Assembly (NCBI GenBank): GCA_030737835.1
Contig: CM060847.1
Location: 20,796,433-20,860,432 of the forward strand
From: Acorus gramineus
Taxonomy: Eukaryota; Streptophyta; Magnoliopsida; Acorales; Acoraceae
Length of the DNA stretch: 64,000 nt
Reading direction: 5' to 3'
Position numbers and translations under genes: made by a program. The first letter of the stretch is position 1; the number at the start of each line of letters is the position of its first letter. Below are positions 1 to 12,456 of the stretch, piece by piece. The notes beneath the pieces were generated by a model. That model was not told the origin of the DNA and ran no database searches. It was given only the letters and a program-made list of their open reading frames with translations.

Positions 1-279
1 GAGGAGTGAACTTTTGTGGTGGTGGGGTCGATACCTTGTTAACTGATCCTAGGCCCTTTTATTTTCTACACTTATCTTTTTGTATTTTGTATTACTTTTC
101 ACGTTCGTGTCATTGTACCCAACTTATTATTATATTTGCTGTTAGACTGACTTCCTTTTTCACAGAAAAAAAAAAGGAGGCGGGGAGGAATAGCTGACAG
201 TTTACCAAAAGAGACGACATTTTGAAAGAGCATATAGGAAAATCTCAAGCGACTATATATTACAATTAAAGTAGAGAAC
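1..279 (-). other. Intron of the SWI2 gene
   Basis: This stretch follows the exon 4 donor (GT at 279-278, minus strand). No further coding segment resembling the helicase C lobe is visible before the edge, so it is read as intron. Confidence 0.6.
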
Positions 280-3200
280 CTAACAGAATAACTGAATAGG
301 AGTATCTTGTCACCATGAGAAACCCAGGATGAGAGTAGCTTTTCTAGTGCTTGCATTTTCCCACAATGCTCAACATCACTAAGCCCCATGAAGCTTTGAG
401 TTTGAACAGTACCACCAACTAGATCCTTATCGATGCCAAAAACAGAAGACGCCAGTTCTGCATCTTTCTTTTGTTTTTCTATGTCATCTTTAGGATTAGG
501 CTTAATAAGCTCAAGATGATTGCTGACCTGGTCAAAATATAAAATGACCAAGAATAAATGACAACCAACAAGATAAGTATGAACTGAACAGTGTGATTTA
601 CCTGCTGAAGCTTGATAAGACATGGGAGTACAAGGCAAAAGGGGCATGACTCACAACCTTCAGGGTTGTTTCTGTGAAGATAAGACCAGATGATCCCATT
701 AGGGGCTGTCTGGTGGCAACACTCAGCCTGAGTTAGAGGGCTACCACAGCTACAGGGAAGATCCTTGTTTATGAGACACTGAATTTCTGGCAGCTCCAAC
801 ATCCTCTTGTACACACGCTTTTGCAATTCACTCATTGCACAGAAAACAACATTATCTTCCTTACCCAACATAAGATGACCAATAGTCTCCTCCTTGGTCC
901 TTCTTAGAAGATACTTCCTTAAAACAACCACCAGATGTTTCTTCCGCCCCTCAGCAATCTTAACAAACCTATCAGGAGCACTTGACCTCTGACCATGCTT
1001 CAGTGGTTCATCATAGAAATCTCGAAAATGTTCCCGTGTGCCCAAAGATCCAGGTGAAACCCAATCAAACAGATTGAACAATTCTGATATTTTGTTCTGC
1101 ATTATAGTACCAGTAAGACCAAACCGTTTTTTGGTTTTAATTCCCAAAAATGCTTTATATAATTGGGATTTTTCATTCTTTAGCTTATGTGCCTCATCAA
1201 CAATCACAATATCCCACTGAACTTCAGCTAAGATTTTATCATGAATCCTGAATGTGTCAAAACTGGTAATAAGTACTTCAACACCAGTTACTTCTAGCTT
1301 CTCAAAAATCAGATCACGATTTGGTCCATGATAGACAGCAATGTTGAAATCCCCCCAGTCTGAAAACTCATTCTCCCAATTGCGGATAACAGAAGTAGGA
1401 CAAACAATCAGCACAGGAACTCTTTTCTCTTCAGAGTACCCCTTCGGAACCTTCACATCAACCTGCTCCTCATCTTTTCCAAGCACAGCCCCCAGGAATG
1501 CAATAGTCTGAATGGTTTTCCCAAGTCCCCTGGTTCAGGACATAGATTCACTCAAATTCTTATTATATAGAACTGAGATCTTAAAATCAAGGTCAGATTT
1601 AAAATAAGTCCAATAAAAAAATGAACAAAGTGTAATGTAACATCGCACTTGATCTGAAACATGAAATTTACACAGATTAATGCTTTTAAACATGATATGA
1701 AAGCAAGAATTTGGGCCAACAACTAGACATAGCTTCCATATTGGCAATGCTAGGCAAACATTCAAATTAAAAAATATAAATAAATTAATTAACACATTCC
1801 AAGTCACAGATTGAGACATTTATGACACAACACCCAAAATTAACAAACTCAAGCTACCGTAAGCATTTCTCGCTCAACTACCGCTAATGTGCTTGTATGG
1901 ACCTTTATGTCACCGAGTCCAGCAAACAACCACCGTCTTCAACTGGCTTGAAGTATCCGGCAGATATCATTTAGTATAGTTCAGTATCTTTGAATTGCAA
2001 AAGAAAAATACTTGTGGCACCAATAATATGATATATAACTTTCACTTTATATCCTTCCTCTTCTTTTCATTCTTCTTATCCTGTTTATAACGCTCTATTA
2101 TTTGTTGGTACACTTCTCTAAATTGTCTCTTTATTTGTTGCCCTCCTAAGAAGTCTTGAATTATGAACTAATTGCATTGATAGTTAAAACCCTGATCTTC
2201 CCTAATACTTGACCCGCCAATAAATCACAAAGAAAACCATCAATGCCATTCTGCTTATATTAAAACAGAGCAAGGACAACTACTGTTCATAATTTGGCAC
2301 CATGTTACATAGATTATATGTGATTGACCCTGACAGAAATATGTCCCAGTCCTGCATGACTGCATCTCAATTATATCTTTGTATTAAGCCCTCTACATGG
2401 TCAAGAACAACTTTTATCCCCCGTCTGAAGTCTGAGCTAATGCACTTGTTCAAAAGGTGTTATACAAATTCACAGCATCAAATAATTGCCTCACATTAAT
2501 CATTGACAACCGTGATGATACGATTGAAATGATAATTAGAATAAAAGGATATTAAGATTGACATATAGAAACTTACATGTCATCTCCAAGAACTCCCCCA
2601 TGGTTTTCCCTGTACAATTGATATAAGAATCTCACTCCCTCCCTTTGATGTGCAAGCAGCCTGCAATTAATCGAAGCTGGAACCTGAAACAAAAGAGGGC
2701 ATGTTTTTTAACAAATTATAAACAACCCTTTTTTTTTTTGAAGAAAATTATAAACAACCTTTATCTTACAAACCTAAAACCTTTAGTATCCCACTATCAA
2801 CGTAGCATCAACATTCATGGATTGGGGCCATGTTGTGGGGAGGTCATTCGGTGAGGTATGCAAAAGGCATTCGGTGAGGTATGCAAGAGGCCTGCCATGA
2901 TGGCATTGACCAAGACCAGTTGGTAGGTAAAGAAACCATAACTTTAGTCATAGCTTCAGCTCATGCAACTATAGACCAACCATCTAACCACCCTAGACTT
3001 AGAAGGAAAAAAAACATCAGCTGGAGGTGAGAAAAAGTTGAGTGTAGTAACATGATAGCAAATGGAAGAACAACAAAATTTAGACATCCAAAAGTAGAAC
3101 TTGTTGGAAATTGTAAAAGCAAATTTTTTTCACATTTTTTAAATTCTTTTCAAGTTGTACCATGGGAGACATGTAATACCTATTCTTGATGAATCTTTGT

Positions 3201-4313
3201 CCAATTAAAAGAAAGGCCATTCACCCTGTCTGAATTGGCATGCAACAAACCATGGCCTGGTGAATCCTTATGCACTTTAAAGAAAGGGAATGTTCAATGT
3301 TTTTGATGGAATAGAAATTCACATTGACTAACATTTATCTAGACCGTTATTGAGCATGCAGGATGGAATTGCAAATTCACACACATTTTCTCCAAACCCT
3401 TGTTACCTGATGCTCTGAATTAGTGATTAATTCATGTATTAAATGCTCAATGTTCATTAAAAGTTCAATTCCCATATAAATCATATCTCATTAACAGTAC
3501 ATGTCTTATTCAATAATTCATATTTATAGGAATAAAACAGTATAAAATTACACAACACATTTTTTGTGCAACAAAATTATAATTGAATAGGAAAAACAAA
3601 AGATTCTTGCTCTGCGTGTCAGTTCTTGCTGATTTTGAATTAATTCAATACTGTAACTTGAACTTAGAAGGCTATGTGATGTTTTAAAGTTATACCATCA
3701 TTGATAAATTTTGAATTATAAAGTTTTGTCCTTGTCAAATTATTCCTGAATTCTGAACTAGTGACAAGGCTCCAAACCCTAATTGTACATGCAGGCAACA
3801 TGCCGGTAACTTCGTATTGTTGACCTTTCGAAGCCAAGGTTATTGAAATTACTGCAACATTTGCATTTCAACAAACAGTTAATCTACAATACCCAAGCGA
3901 TATCCAATCAGCAAAGAGTAACAAATACAGGAAGTGAAACAAAGGAGTACCTGAACGACCGGTCTTTCGTCCGGATCAGAGAGTACAAGAGGCTCATACG
4001 GCTGATCCAATGCGAAGGGAAGAGCTACAGATCGAACGGGGTGGCTCTCTTCGTCTCCTCTGTCATTCTCTTTGATTGGTTGTTGCTGCAGTGGTTGTGG
4101 TTGTCGTTGCGGTTGCAGAGAGGGCTCGTCGAGATGCTGTTGGAGGCGTTGGAGCTGCTGAGAGAGGGAGGATTTGGGGGGCCTCCTGTCGGAAATCGAG
4201 GCGGAGGAGGTATCAATTAATGGCGGCTGTGAAGGGTTTGCAGTGGTGGTGGAGGAGGAGGAGGTGGTGCAGGGTCTGAGGAGAGTCTCTTTTAGAGCGT
4301 TGAAGGACGACAT
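280..4313 (-). CDS. SWI2: SWI2/SNF2 ATPase, SWITCH 2 / CHR9 (ERCC6L2-like), 5' portion
   Basis: Partial gene. Four coding exons join in phase: 4313-3951, 2683-2577, 1529-602 and 527-280, every intron GT-AG; the rest lies beyond the left edge. The visible product is about 548 aa. Residues 1-121 are a low-complexity Ser/Gln/Pro tail. The helicase begins at about residue 122 with a Q-motif-like stretch (LLAHQREGVRFLYQLY). The Walker A motif GDDMGLGKT (residues 154-162) spans the exon 2/3 junction, DEAH is at 268-271, and LTGTIMQN is motif III. Exon 3 carries the Cys-rich insert (CSCGSPLTQAECC, then CESCPFC) and exon 4 ends at the start of the helicase C lobe (ILLFSYSVR). These points fit the nuclear SWI2/CHR9 family of Snf2 remodelers, whose ERCC6L2 relatives are linked to DNA repair. 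The start is the first in-frame ATG of exon 1. The family is clear; the exact orthologue is inferred. Confidence 0.9.
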
Positions 4314-4439
4314 CGATGACGGAGCGATCGTTTATGTTTTAGGGTTTTCCGTTTGTCTGTTTTCGTTGATTTTCATTGGAAGGATGAAGAGCGCGAACAG
4401 ATCGGACGAGTGGTGCAAGTCGGTTCAGAGTCCGAATTC

Positions 4440-4572
4440 AGTCAGCGCATGCTTGGATCAGTCCCGTCAATATCGAAACTTTCAGAATCAGTGAGGACAA
4501 ACTTCAATCAGTCCTGTCAATATTAAAATTTTAGATTTAGTCAGGACAAGCTTCGATCAGTCCTGTCAATAT
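4440..4572. repeat. Short tandem repeat upstream of SWI2
   Basis: Three imperfect units of about 50-57 bp share the core ATCAGTCCTGTCAATAT (at about 4457, 4507 and 4556). They lie 130-260 bp upstream of the SWI2 start codon, in its presumed promoter. Function unknown. Confidence 0.6.
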
Positions 4573-4574
4573 TG

Positions 4575-4751
4575 AACTACATAACTTATGAATTAAACTG
4601 CACCACTAATTATTGGATACATATTCTACTCTCTTATTCCATGCAGCTATTGAATAAAACATGAATTCTTAAGTATTATCAGTATCCAATAGAAGAGTGA
4701 ACATATATTCAACAATTAGTTGTGTAATTCAATTCATATGTTATGTAGTTT
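4575..4751. repeat. Foldback hairpin (MITE-like) upstream of SWI2
   Basis: Arms at about 4575-4639 and 4692-4751 are inverted, imperfect copies separated by about 52 bp (for example AACTACATAACTTATGAATT against AATTCATATGTTATGTAGTT). A third, partial copy of the arm is at about 4893-4925. This looks like a decayed foldback element; no clean target duplication is seen. Confidence 0.55.
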
Positions 4752-4755
4752 GATT

Positions 4756-5451
4756 AATAGGCTATAAAATTCGGTACTGACATGTCAGTCCTGACTGGAT
4801 ACAGACTCATCGGTTCAGCTACAACTGACCTTAATCGGAGTTCAGATCCAATCAGGCCTCAGATTGTTCGGTATCATCAATATCAAACCGCATAGTATCC
4901 AATTGTTGGATATATGTTCACTCTCCTATTAAATACTAATAATACTTATAGTGCAACCAAAACCACGCCTGACTAGATCCGGAACCCCCTAACCGACATT
5001 TGTTTCAGAATCTAATAAGGTATATGTTTGGATGAAAAGTGTACATCACTCCATAATGAATTGAATTGACCCATTTTTAATAGACGTAAGTTTAATTAAC
5101 AAGATATATATTTTACCTAAAAAGGTATATACTTTAATAGATGGCTATGGAGGTATATAGAATATCTATGCAGATTACGCATAACAAAGCTCATAAGAAA
5201 ATTAGTAAATTTATTCAGATGTAAAATGTTTTTCTCAGTATGGTTAGTTGGTAGAAACATAAAGAACTAAAAACAATCACACTCAGTCGTGAAGTTTGCA
5301 TATAATAGATTTTCGATGAGAGTTCTATTCCACGAAGTACAAGTGCATTCAAGAGTTCAATTCAGTTCATTACAGTGGGTGTAAGGGGCTAATGTAATAC
5401 ATGTGATTGTAAATGGAGCTATGTAACAACGCTCTTAATAATAACCAAGCC
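4756..5451. other. Intergenic, no gene seen
   Basis: AT-rich sequence without a convincing coding segment. It holds the partial third hairpin arm at 4893-4925 and otherwise nothing recognisable. Confidence 0.5.
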
Positions 5452-5973
5452 ATTGTTTGAGCTCAATGGTAATGCTCCACGTGCTCATGGCTCATGACCC
5501 GATTAACTAAGGCCTACAACCCGGATAGCCACTATCAGTGAATCCGGCCTGTCGGTTCATTCATATCCAATGAACAAAATAAATCAAGTTAGATGTGGGA
5601 CCCAATCCAAATAATATATATTAGATTTAGGGCTATTAATGTTGATTCTCCAAATCCCACAAGATAAATCAAATCCCCATCTCTCCCCGTCCATCCGATC
5701 GAGAAGAGATTCATCATTGATCCTAGGGCATCCAGAATAGCTCTATAAATAGGGAATCAGCTCTCCCTATTGAGGCATGTGAGAAATCTTCTTCTAAACA
5801 AAACCATAAAATACCATCGGCTGGCTTGAGCATCAGATGACCTTTTTCAGGTCACTCTCTTTCGTGTTCATGACATTCGAGGTCTCGGATGACCGGAAAC
5901 CAAACGGAACTAGTTGAAGGATAGCAGAGCGGACGAAACCTGGATCCAATTCGTTAATTTTTGTCCCTCCACT
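5452..5973. repeat. Left arm of a long inverted repeat
   Basis: Read in reverse, this arm matches 9621-10385. Matching blocks include the AAGTGGAGGGACAAAAA inner end, CTCTATAAATAGGGA / CTCCCTATTGAGGCATGTGA, and GCTCCACGTGCTCATG near the outer end. Each arm has a TATAAATAG box pointing inward. It could be paired promoter or LTR remnants head to head, or a foldback transposon. Solo LTR A is inserted exactly at its inner end. Confidence 0.6.
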
Positions 5974-6510
5974 TGTCACGCCCCAGGGCGGCCGCTCCCG
6001 GGACGCGGCAAGTGTATATATGATATCAGTAAAAACAGGAGTTCAATAACATACTCACACAACAGCTAAAATGACAACACAAACAACAAAAGTAGGGCTG
6101 ACATGATATATACACCAAAAGCGGAAGCTAAAAGACTGAATCTGTAATTCAAAGACATATTACAGACTCGATACATAATCAACTGTCCTGTGAGAGCCAA
6201 TATATACAAAGACATCCAAATACAATACAAACGCGTGCCAAGCACGGAATATAATACATACAAGCAAAAGGGATGCTGATAGCCTCTGATACTCGCGGGA
6301 CGTGGCGCTACTCCGCTACTGATGAAGTCCCTCGGGGAGCTCCTCCTCCGGATCCGACTCAGATGACTCTGGAGAAAAATATTATGCGAGGGGTGAGCCA
6401 CACGCTCAGTGAATAGCACAGCCCATGCATCACAGCTATATTAACCACCAGATCTTAATAATCCACAATCTCATTATTAAAAGCCACAAAATGGCAACAG
6501 CTATACAGTC

Positions 6511-6764
6511 CAATGGGTCGCTATCGCCAACCCACTACACCCTCACCCTCACCCCTCAATAGGTGACAAAGGATATTGGGACTAACTACACAAATCCAGC
6601 GGGTCGCTATCGCCAACCCCCTACACCCTCACCCTCACCCTCACCCTCACCCCTCAATAGGTGACAAAGGATATTGGGACTTACAATCCAGTGGGTCGCT
6701 ACATCGCCGACCCACCACACCCTCACCCTCACCCCTCAACAGGTGACATAGGATATTGGGACTG
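6511..6764. repeat. Threefold tandem unit with CCCTCA runs inside LTR A
   Basis: Three units of about 86 bp begin at about 6511, 6597 and 6685. Each has GGGTCGCTATCGCC or a variant, a run of CCCTCA, then GGTGACAAAGGATATTGGGACT. Other LTR copies have two units, so the unit number varies. Confidence 0.8.
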
Positions 6765-8763
6765 ACTAGGCTGATGGTCGCCCTTGGTCCACCGATAGTC
6801 TCTCCCCACTCCGTAGGCCGTTTGGCCACCCCCACATTCAGCACAGTCCGTCGCAAATCAGGAGGTGCCTACTGATGGGAGCCCCTGCACGGGACAGCCT
6901 TTCCAACGCCGGGGTAGTCTCTACACGGATCCAACGAAGGGAACAGAACAGCCTATCCATCGCATATGATCCACTCGGATCCGCAGACAACACATCATAA
7001 CAACTCTAATGCCATGAATTCTTCAGAATTCCTCCAGGGCGCATAACCAGGATGCGGGGAACATATAATATTAATAATTTACAAGGGTTATAATATTATT
7101 GGGAAAGAAACCTTGGGAGGGCAGCGTGAGGTCCCGATATAGGACATCCCGACAGCCAAACAAGGAACACGGAGTACCCTAGCCCGGGTCTCAATGTTGA
7201 CCTCGCAAGGCCCCTCCCTATAATATTATACAAGGTATGCAATTAAACATATGCTAGCATTTAAGTTAATAAATTAAACTAGTGGGACGCATGCATAGGC
7301 CGAGGCTTCCTAGCATGAGAACAGGGTGACAGGCTCTTACACATATCCTAAGGGTGCAAGTCCCTAACATACAAAGTCTAGGGTAACATGCATACTACAT
7401 TTTAATCATGCTCGCATGGATTACATACTACACAGGTTAATATCAACTACGGTGCCCCAGGGGAGGACGGTATACGCCCAAGTGCATATAACGCCTCCCT
7501 ACTGGGTTGGATTGTCCCACTCACCGGTAGCCGGGTCGTCGCGCGACCGTCCGTCAAGATCTGCAAGATAGGGTAATCAAATCGGTGAGTAAAATACACA
7601 AATAAACCCAAAATACGCTAAAAATACCCAACACTCGGGCAAACGTACATACGGCCCGTACGCACGCTAGCCCGAGCACCCCGACTCAATCCCGAACCCC
7701 CGGGCAGCCATTCGCATAGCCACCCGCACGCGCACGCACGAATGCGCACGCACGCACGCACGCCGGCACCATCGGCGCACTGCCGCGCGCCTGCCCGCGC
7801 GCCCCGACGCACTGCCGCACGCACGCGCACGCTCACGCGCGCCCGCGCGCACCGCGCGTCCAGCCCAGCGCGCCCCCGCGTGCACTGCGCACACGCCCCA
7901 GCACGTGCATGCACTGGTCCCCAGCTCCGCGCCCAGGTGCATGCCCAGGCGCCCTGCCCTGCACCCAGGCACAGTGCCCAGGTGCCCTACCCGCGCGCAC
8001 CCGCGCGCACTCCCGCGCACACCCCCGCTCGCGCCAGCATCCGCACGCACCTGCGCGACCACTCCGCGCGCACCCGCGCACCCGCGCGCATGCACCCGCG
8101 CGCGACTGCGCCCGCCAGCGCCCAGCGCCCGCTCCGGCTCCACCCGCGCGCGCCCTGCCATCTGCTCCGCCTGCTGCACTGCCTGCCTGCCAGCCTACCC
8201 GGGACAGCCTGCCAGCCCGCCCGAGACAGCCAACCACCACTCCGACGGCCACCAACGGCCTCCAACCGCCACCCACGGCCACCCACAGCCACCCCCACTC
8301 AAAAACACCTCCTAAACAAGCATCTAAACAAGGAAGGAAGGAAAGAAAGCTTACCCAAAGAAAGGAGAGGAAAGGAAGGGAACCGGGAGCTCTTCGTGCA
8401 CCGAAACACCTCCCCAAAGCCCTCCACCACCAAGAACTCTTTCCACCCTCAAAGGGGCTGAAAACAGAGGAGAAAAGAGGGTGTTAGAGGGGGCCAAACA
8501 AGTGGAAACTCGAATCCGAGACCACCGGTGGATAGATCGGGATGAGATCTAACCTTTCTATGCTTTGAGTTTTGAGTTTCAAGCACTCTAGGTGGCTCAA
8601 AATCAAGAAAAAGAGAGAGGGGGAGAGAGAAAAACCATTTGAGAAGATGATGAATAGTGGGGGGCTAATTTTAGCTCTCACTTAAATAAGTCAACACACT
8701 TAGGTTAGTGTTAACCTAGGTTTAATTAGGTTTAAGAGAGGGTTAGGGTGATTTAAGTGAGCT

Positions 8764-8868
8764 TTGACTTGGGTCAACCCAACCACACAAAAAAACAAAA
8801 AGGGTTGACCAAGTCATGGGCCCACTTTGACCGAGTCAACTCTCCCAATGACTTCTCGCTCGGTCAAA
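8764..8868. promoter_or_regulatory. Cluster of six W-box cores in the U3 of LTR A
   Basis: TTGAC[C/T] occurs on either strand at 8764, 8772, 8805, 8827, 8834 and 8862. The inverted pair TTTGACCGAG (8826-8835) and CTCGGTCAAA (8859-8868) is perfect. TTGACC/T is the core site of plant WRKY factors, so stress-responsive transcription is an inference. The same block is in LTR B (about 21455-21562) and the first unit of LTR G (about 62088-62190), but absent from LTRs C, D and F. Confidence 0.5.
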
Positions 8869-9122
8869 ACCCGGATACGCCCCGGAACTGTGAAATTTCT
8901 GAAACGTTACCGGAATTCGATGAAATTTTCGTGAGTGGCTTGGAATGTCACCAGGACACATAATATGCAGTTAGATTTTCAATCGGAGTCCTCAAACTCA
9001 GGACGATAGCTAACAGTCCGAGATTTTAGCGGTTCCGATCGAAAAACGAAAAAAACTGAAAAACTGCCAGAATGTCCCAACGGTGACCAGAAGGTTAAAA
9101 GTGACACATATATAATACCACT

Positions 9123-9620
9123 AATATTCACTAAAACCTTTTCAACCAAAAAATAAATCCTCGTAACAATAACCACCTGATCTTTGTCACTATTTCAGCT
9201 AAAGAAATCACAATGTCTCAATGGTTTTACACGGTTGGCCTTTTTTTTTGTACCCCACTTTAATCGGACGGTTGTAAATGTTGGACCCCTTTTTTTTATC
9301 ACCCATATATCATGTTTCATATGGATTTAACCACGAATGATTACAATTCTCTTTTTTTTTTTATCGGTTACATACCTATCTTCCTCTTTGGTTGGTCACA
9401 TACATATTTGTTTCTTACTAGAAAAAAATACCTAAAAAAGTCACAAATATTATTGTTTATTATCGTGTTCATTTTATTGAACTTATCCAACTTCTAGAAA
9501 AATCAGTCACAGATATAATTTTCAATATTAATTATTGTACATTTTAATGTGCAACATGCGATGTATGATACTTCATCATTGGATTATTGTATTTTTCCTA
9601 CATGCATTTTTTTTTTAATC
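9123..9620. other. AT-rich spacer between inverted arms
   Basis: AT-rich sequence with several long T runs. No coding or structural feature seen. Confidence 0.4.
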
Positions 9621-10385
9621 TAAGTGGAGGGACAAAAAATAGCGATCCAGGTTCGGGTCAGTATGATCTGTCCGCTCCGCTTCTCCTAACGGCTTCCGTT
9701 GAGTTGCCAGAAATCCTCCTCCTTGAGTGTCGATCTAGGTTCGGGTCGGTATGATCTGTCCACTCTGCTTCTCCCGATGGCTTCCGCTGAGTTGCCGGCA
9801 ATCCTTCTCCTCGAGCGTCGTTGGAAACAGGGTTGGGGTGACCTGCAGAAGACTCTCCAACTCTCAAGTCAATCAAATGCACCACTTAGGATTTTGTAAA
9901 AAGAGTTTTTCACATACCTCAATAGGGAGAACTGGTTCTCTATTTATAGTGCTCTGGTGGATGCCCTAGAATCAATAATGAATCTCTCTCCCATTGGACA
10001 GATGGGGAGAGATCCTTGATTTAGGTGATCAAATATATTTCATTCAGAGGAATTTACAGAATCTGTTATTCTCCCCCTGGGTGAATGCACATAATTTGTT
10101 GGGATCTTGTAAATCAATTGATGATGTTTATAAATCCAGGATATATTGTTATGATCTTAGAAAATCAATTCAATGATATCTCTAGATTTAATATATCTGT
10201 GATGATCTAGAGAATCAGTCATTGATGATCATTTATTCAAAATTTGAATATAAAATGCTGACTTGAGTTTATACTCGGTCGTCAGGTATAGAGGGCTTGA
10301 CGGGCCAGAGCCGTGTTTGGTGGGTTATCTGGGTCATGGGCCCTTGCTAATCAGGTCATAGGCCGCCAATACGTGGAGCATAGTT
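9621..10385. repeat. Right arm of a long inverted repeat
   Basis: Inverted, diverged counterpart of 5452-5973, with matching TATAAATAG/CTATTTATAG, CTCAATAGGGAGA and GCTCCACGTATTGG-type blocks. It is longer than the left arm, partly because of the internal tandem duplication at 9644-9819. Confidence 0.6.
9644..9819. repeat. 88-bp tandem duplication
   Basis: Units 9644-9731 and 9732-9819 are clearly homologous. Both run from GATC[C/T]AGGTTCGGGTC to GAG[T/C]GTC with scattered substitutions. The left arm has only one equivalent. Confidence 0.85.
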
Positions 10386-10852
10386 TGTATTTTTGAATTT
10401 TGGCCTCTACACTAAGGGTGGGAAAAAGGTGATAGAGTGCAATATCATCATTAGCAAAAAGAATTGTGACATTATTCTTATTCCGAGCATTATATTGTAG
10501 AAAAATCGAATCTGATTATCCCTTTTTTTATGTAGAAGGCCATTTTCACTTAGATTAAAATTTTCAATGACGATAAATAAAAGTTAAGGACAAATCATAG
10601 AAAAAGTCAGGTTGTACCTTCTTCGATCAATATTCATGAGTTATGAGTATTATTAGTTGATCAATAAGACAATAACACAATAAAAAAAATAAAATCAAAT
10701 AAAATAAAGATTGCAAATAGTGTTGTAAAAAAAACAATATTTATTTTAGTTAACATGATTAAATGAAATAGCTAGGAAAGATTGATGAAGGACTTAATTC
10801 CAACCATAAAATCACAGACACCATTTCCCCTCCTTACAACTCATAAGCACCC
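10386..10852. other. Intergenic, no gene seen
   Basis: AT-rich, no coding segment or clear repeat recognised. It ends at the target duplication of the MULE. Confidence 0.4.
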
Positions 10853-12456
10853 ACAAATAAGGGGTTCAGAACCTCTATTTTTACAAAACAAAGAGTCTCT
10901 ATGTTCGCGAATCAGAGGACGACGCGTGGTGGGGAGGATCACGTGAGCGCACATGTTGTGACTTAACAAATAAAGCAGAAGTTAACGCTGTTTGCCTTCT
11001 CTCTCCTGTCTCACCCTGGCCAAAATGAGAAACAACCTCCTTCAAAACCCGAGCCGCAACCACCGCCATCACCAACTGCCACCACCAAAGCCTTAGATCT
11101 GATCCGCTCGAGTCGACGACACAGGCCCAAATCCGGTAAGAGGGCTCTTCTTGGCTCTCAAGGTTGGGTTTTTTGTTTGTGGGTTCCAAATACAACCAGT
11201 TTTAAACTCTTTAAAAGCCAAACACAGATCTGAGAATGTGGTGGATCATTCCAAAAGCATGTGTGTAATATAAGTCCCAATATCATGAAAATAAGATAAT
11301 AATATGAAATATGAAATACCTTTTGTTGATGGTTAATATAACTCCATGACTTCCATGAAGGGGTGGCTTATGCAAATATGCTGGTTGGATTCTTGTAGGA
11401 TGGAAATGTTTTATGTTTAGTCCAGCTAGTTATTTATAGCACATACCGAAGGAAACACATAAAAATATGTAGGTACATTATTTAATATTTGAAATTCCAA
11501 GAAATCCCAGTTCTCATCATTTCTTTGGATGGTTGTTGATTGCTGTGTAGGATCGATCCATTAGGGGGCAAAGTCTTGTTTTTTTTAGTAAGCATGCTGG
11601 TAAAATTGTATTAAAGAATAGAAGTAACAGTTTTCTAGAGCCACAGATAGGCATCCAATATGGATGTACCACATTTGGTGCATCCTCTGATACCTTAGAT
11701 GGCTGTTGCAAAATGCAGGAACTATAGCAAAATGCCAAAAATATTTATAATTTTCTTAACAAAAAAATCCAATATCTAAATCTTATAAAATCTTTGTCTT
11801 CGGGTCTATCTAATATACACCATTGCCTTGGCCCGGTAATTTTTGTATGATACTTTCTCATATATATAATACCAGTAACTACCTTTACACCAGTTCCTTA
11901 TATGCACAGAATCAGTAAGTCATTGAGCACTTCTTTCATACACGATGCCTATTTTATCAAGGAACAACATCTACCTAAAATGTGGATGAGCTTGATCTCC
12001 TTCCCATGCGGTTTCCCCTGCCTGCTTTCGACACATAACCAAGTTAACTTCAGTATTATACTCTATGGATTTGAGATGTTCTACCAACCAAACCCCTTAT
12101 TACTTCCCACCCACCAATTAAAGGAAGTCTTCTTGGCTCTCAAGGTGGTTTTTTTTTTGTGGGTTCTTTTGTAGTGGTTGATTTAGGTTTGAATATAGAA
12201 TTATTGTTAATTTTTAGAATGTTAGTTCATAAATTTTAATAGTGATTGGATCAATTAAAAGCTTAGATTCATATATTTAGATAACTTCACCCAAAATAGT
12301 CAGAGTATGAATCAGATGTGCAAGAATAACTAGATGGATTCAACATACATGCTTCACATGATATTATATATCTTTCACATGATTATCCAAAGCAAAATCA
12401 AAGGGTATGCTCTGATCATGCTCTGATTATGCAGCTTTTATTTTTATTGTAGGTTC

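Larger units (their letters stand above)
5974..9117 (-). mobile_element. Solo LTR, copy A, of the long-LTR Ty3/gypsy family
   Basis: Bounded by TGTCACGCCCC at the left and ATATATAATA at the right, with a perfect 5-bp target duplication CCACT at 5969-5973 and 9118-9122. Length 3144 bp. Orientation is taken from the full-length relative at 47574-60018, whose gag, primer site and polypurine tract are on the minus strand. This copy has the promoter subtype with a W-box cluster (8764-8868), one copy of the 150-bp module ending in the CCCGATATAGGACATCCCGA region (7084-7232), and the GC-rich block at 7620-8300. Its 21-bp palindrome is decayed, which suggests an older copy. The long Arg/Ala/Pro ORFs in the GC block are judged spurious. 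Confidence 0.9.

Noticed and set aside
6625..6654. CCCTCACCCTCA runs as interstitial telomere repeats
   Set aside because: The plant telomere unit is CCCTAAA; this is a different unit confined to the LTR tandem module.
7742..8461. Long Arg/Ala/Pro-rich ORFs in the GC block of LTR A (and equivalents near 20587, 26926, 49287, 58783 and 63209)
   Set aside because: They overlap on both strands and in several frames, change frame and length between copies, and follow from CGC/GCG composition. No domain is recognisable.
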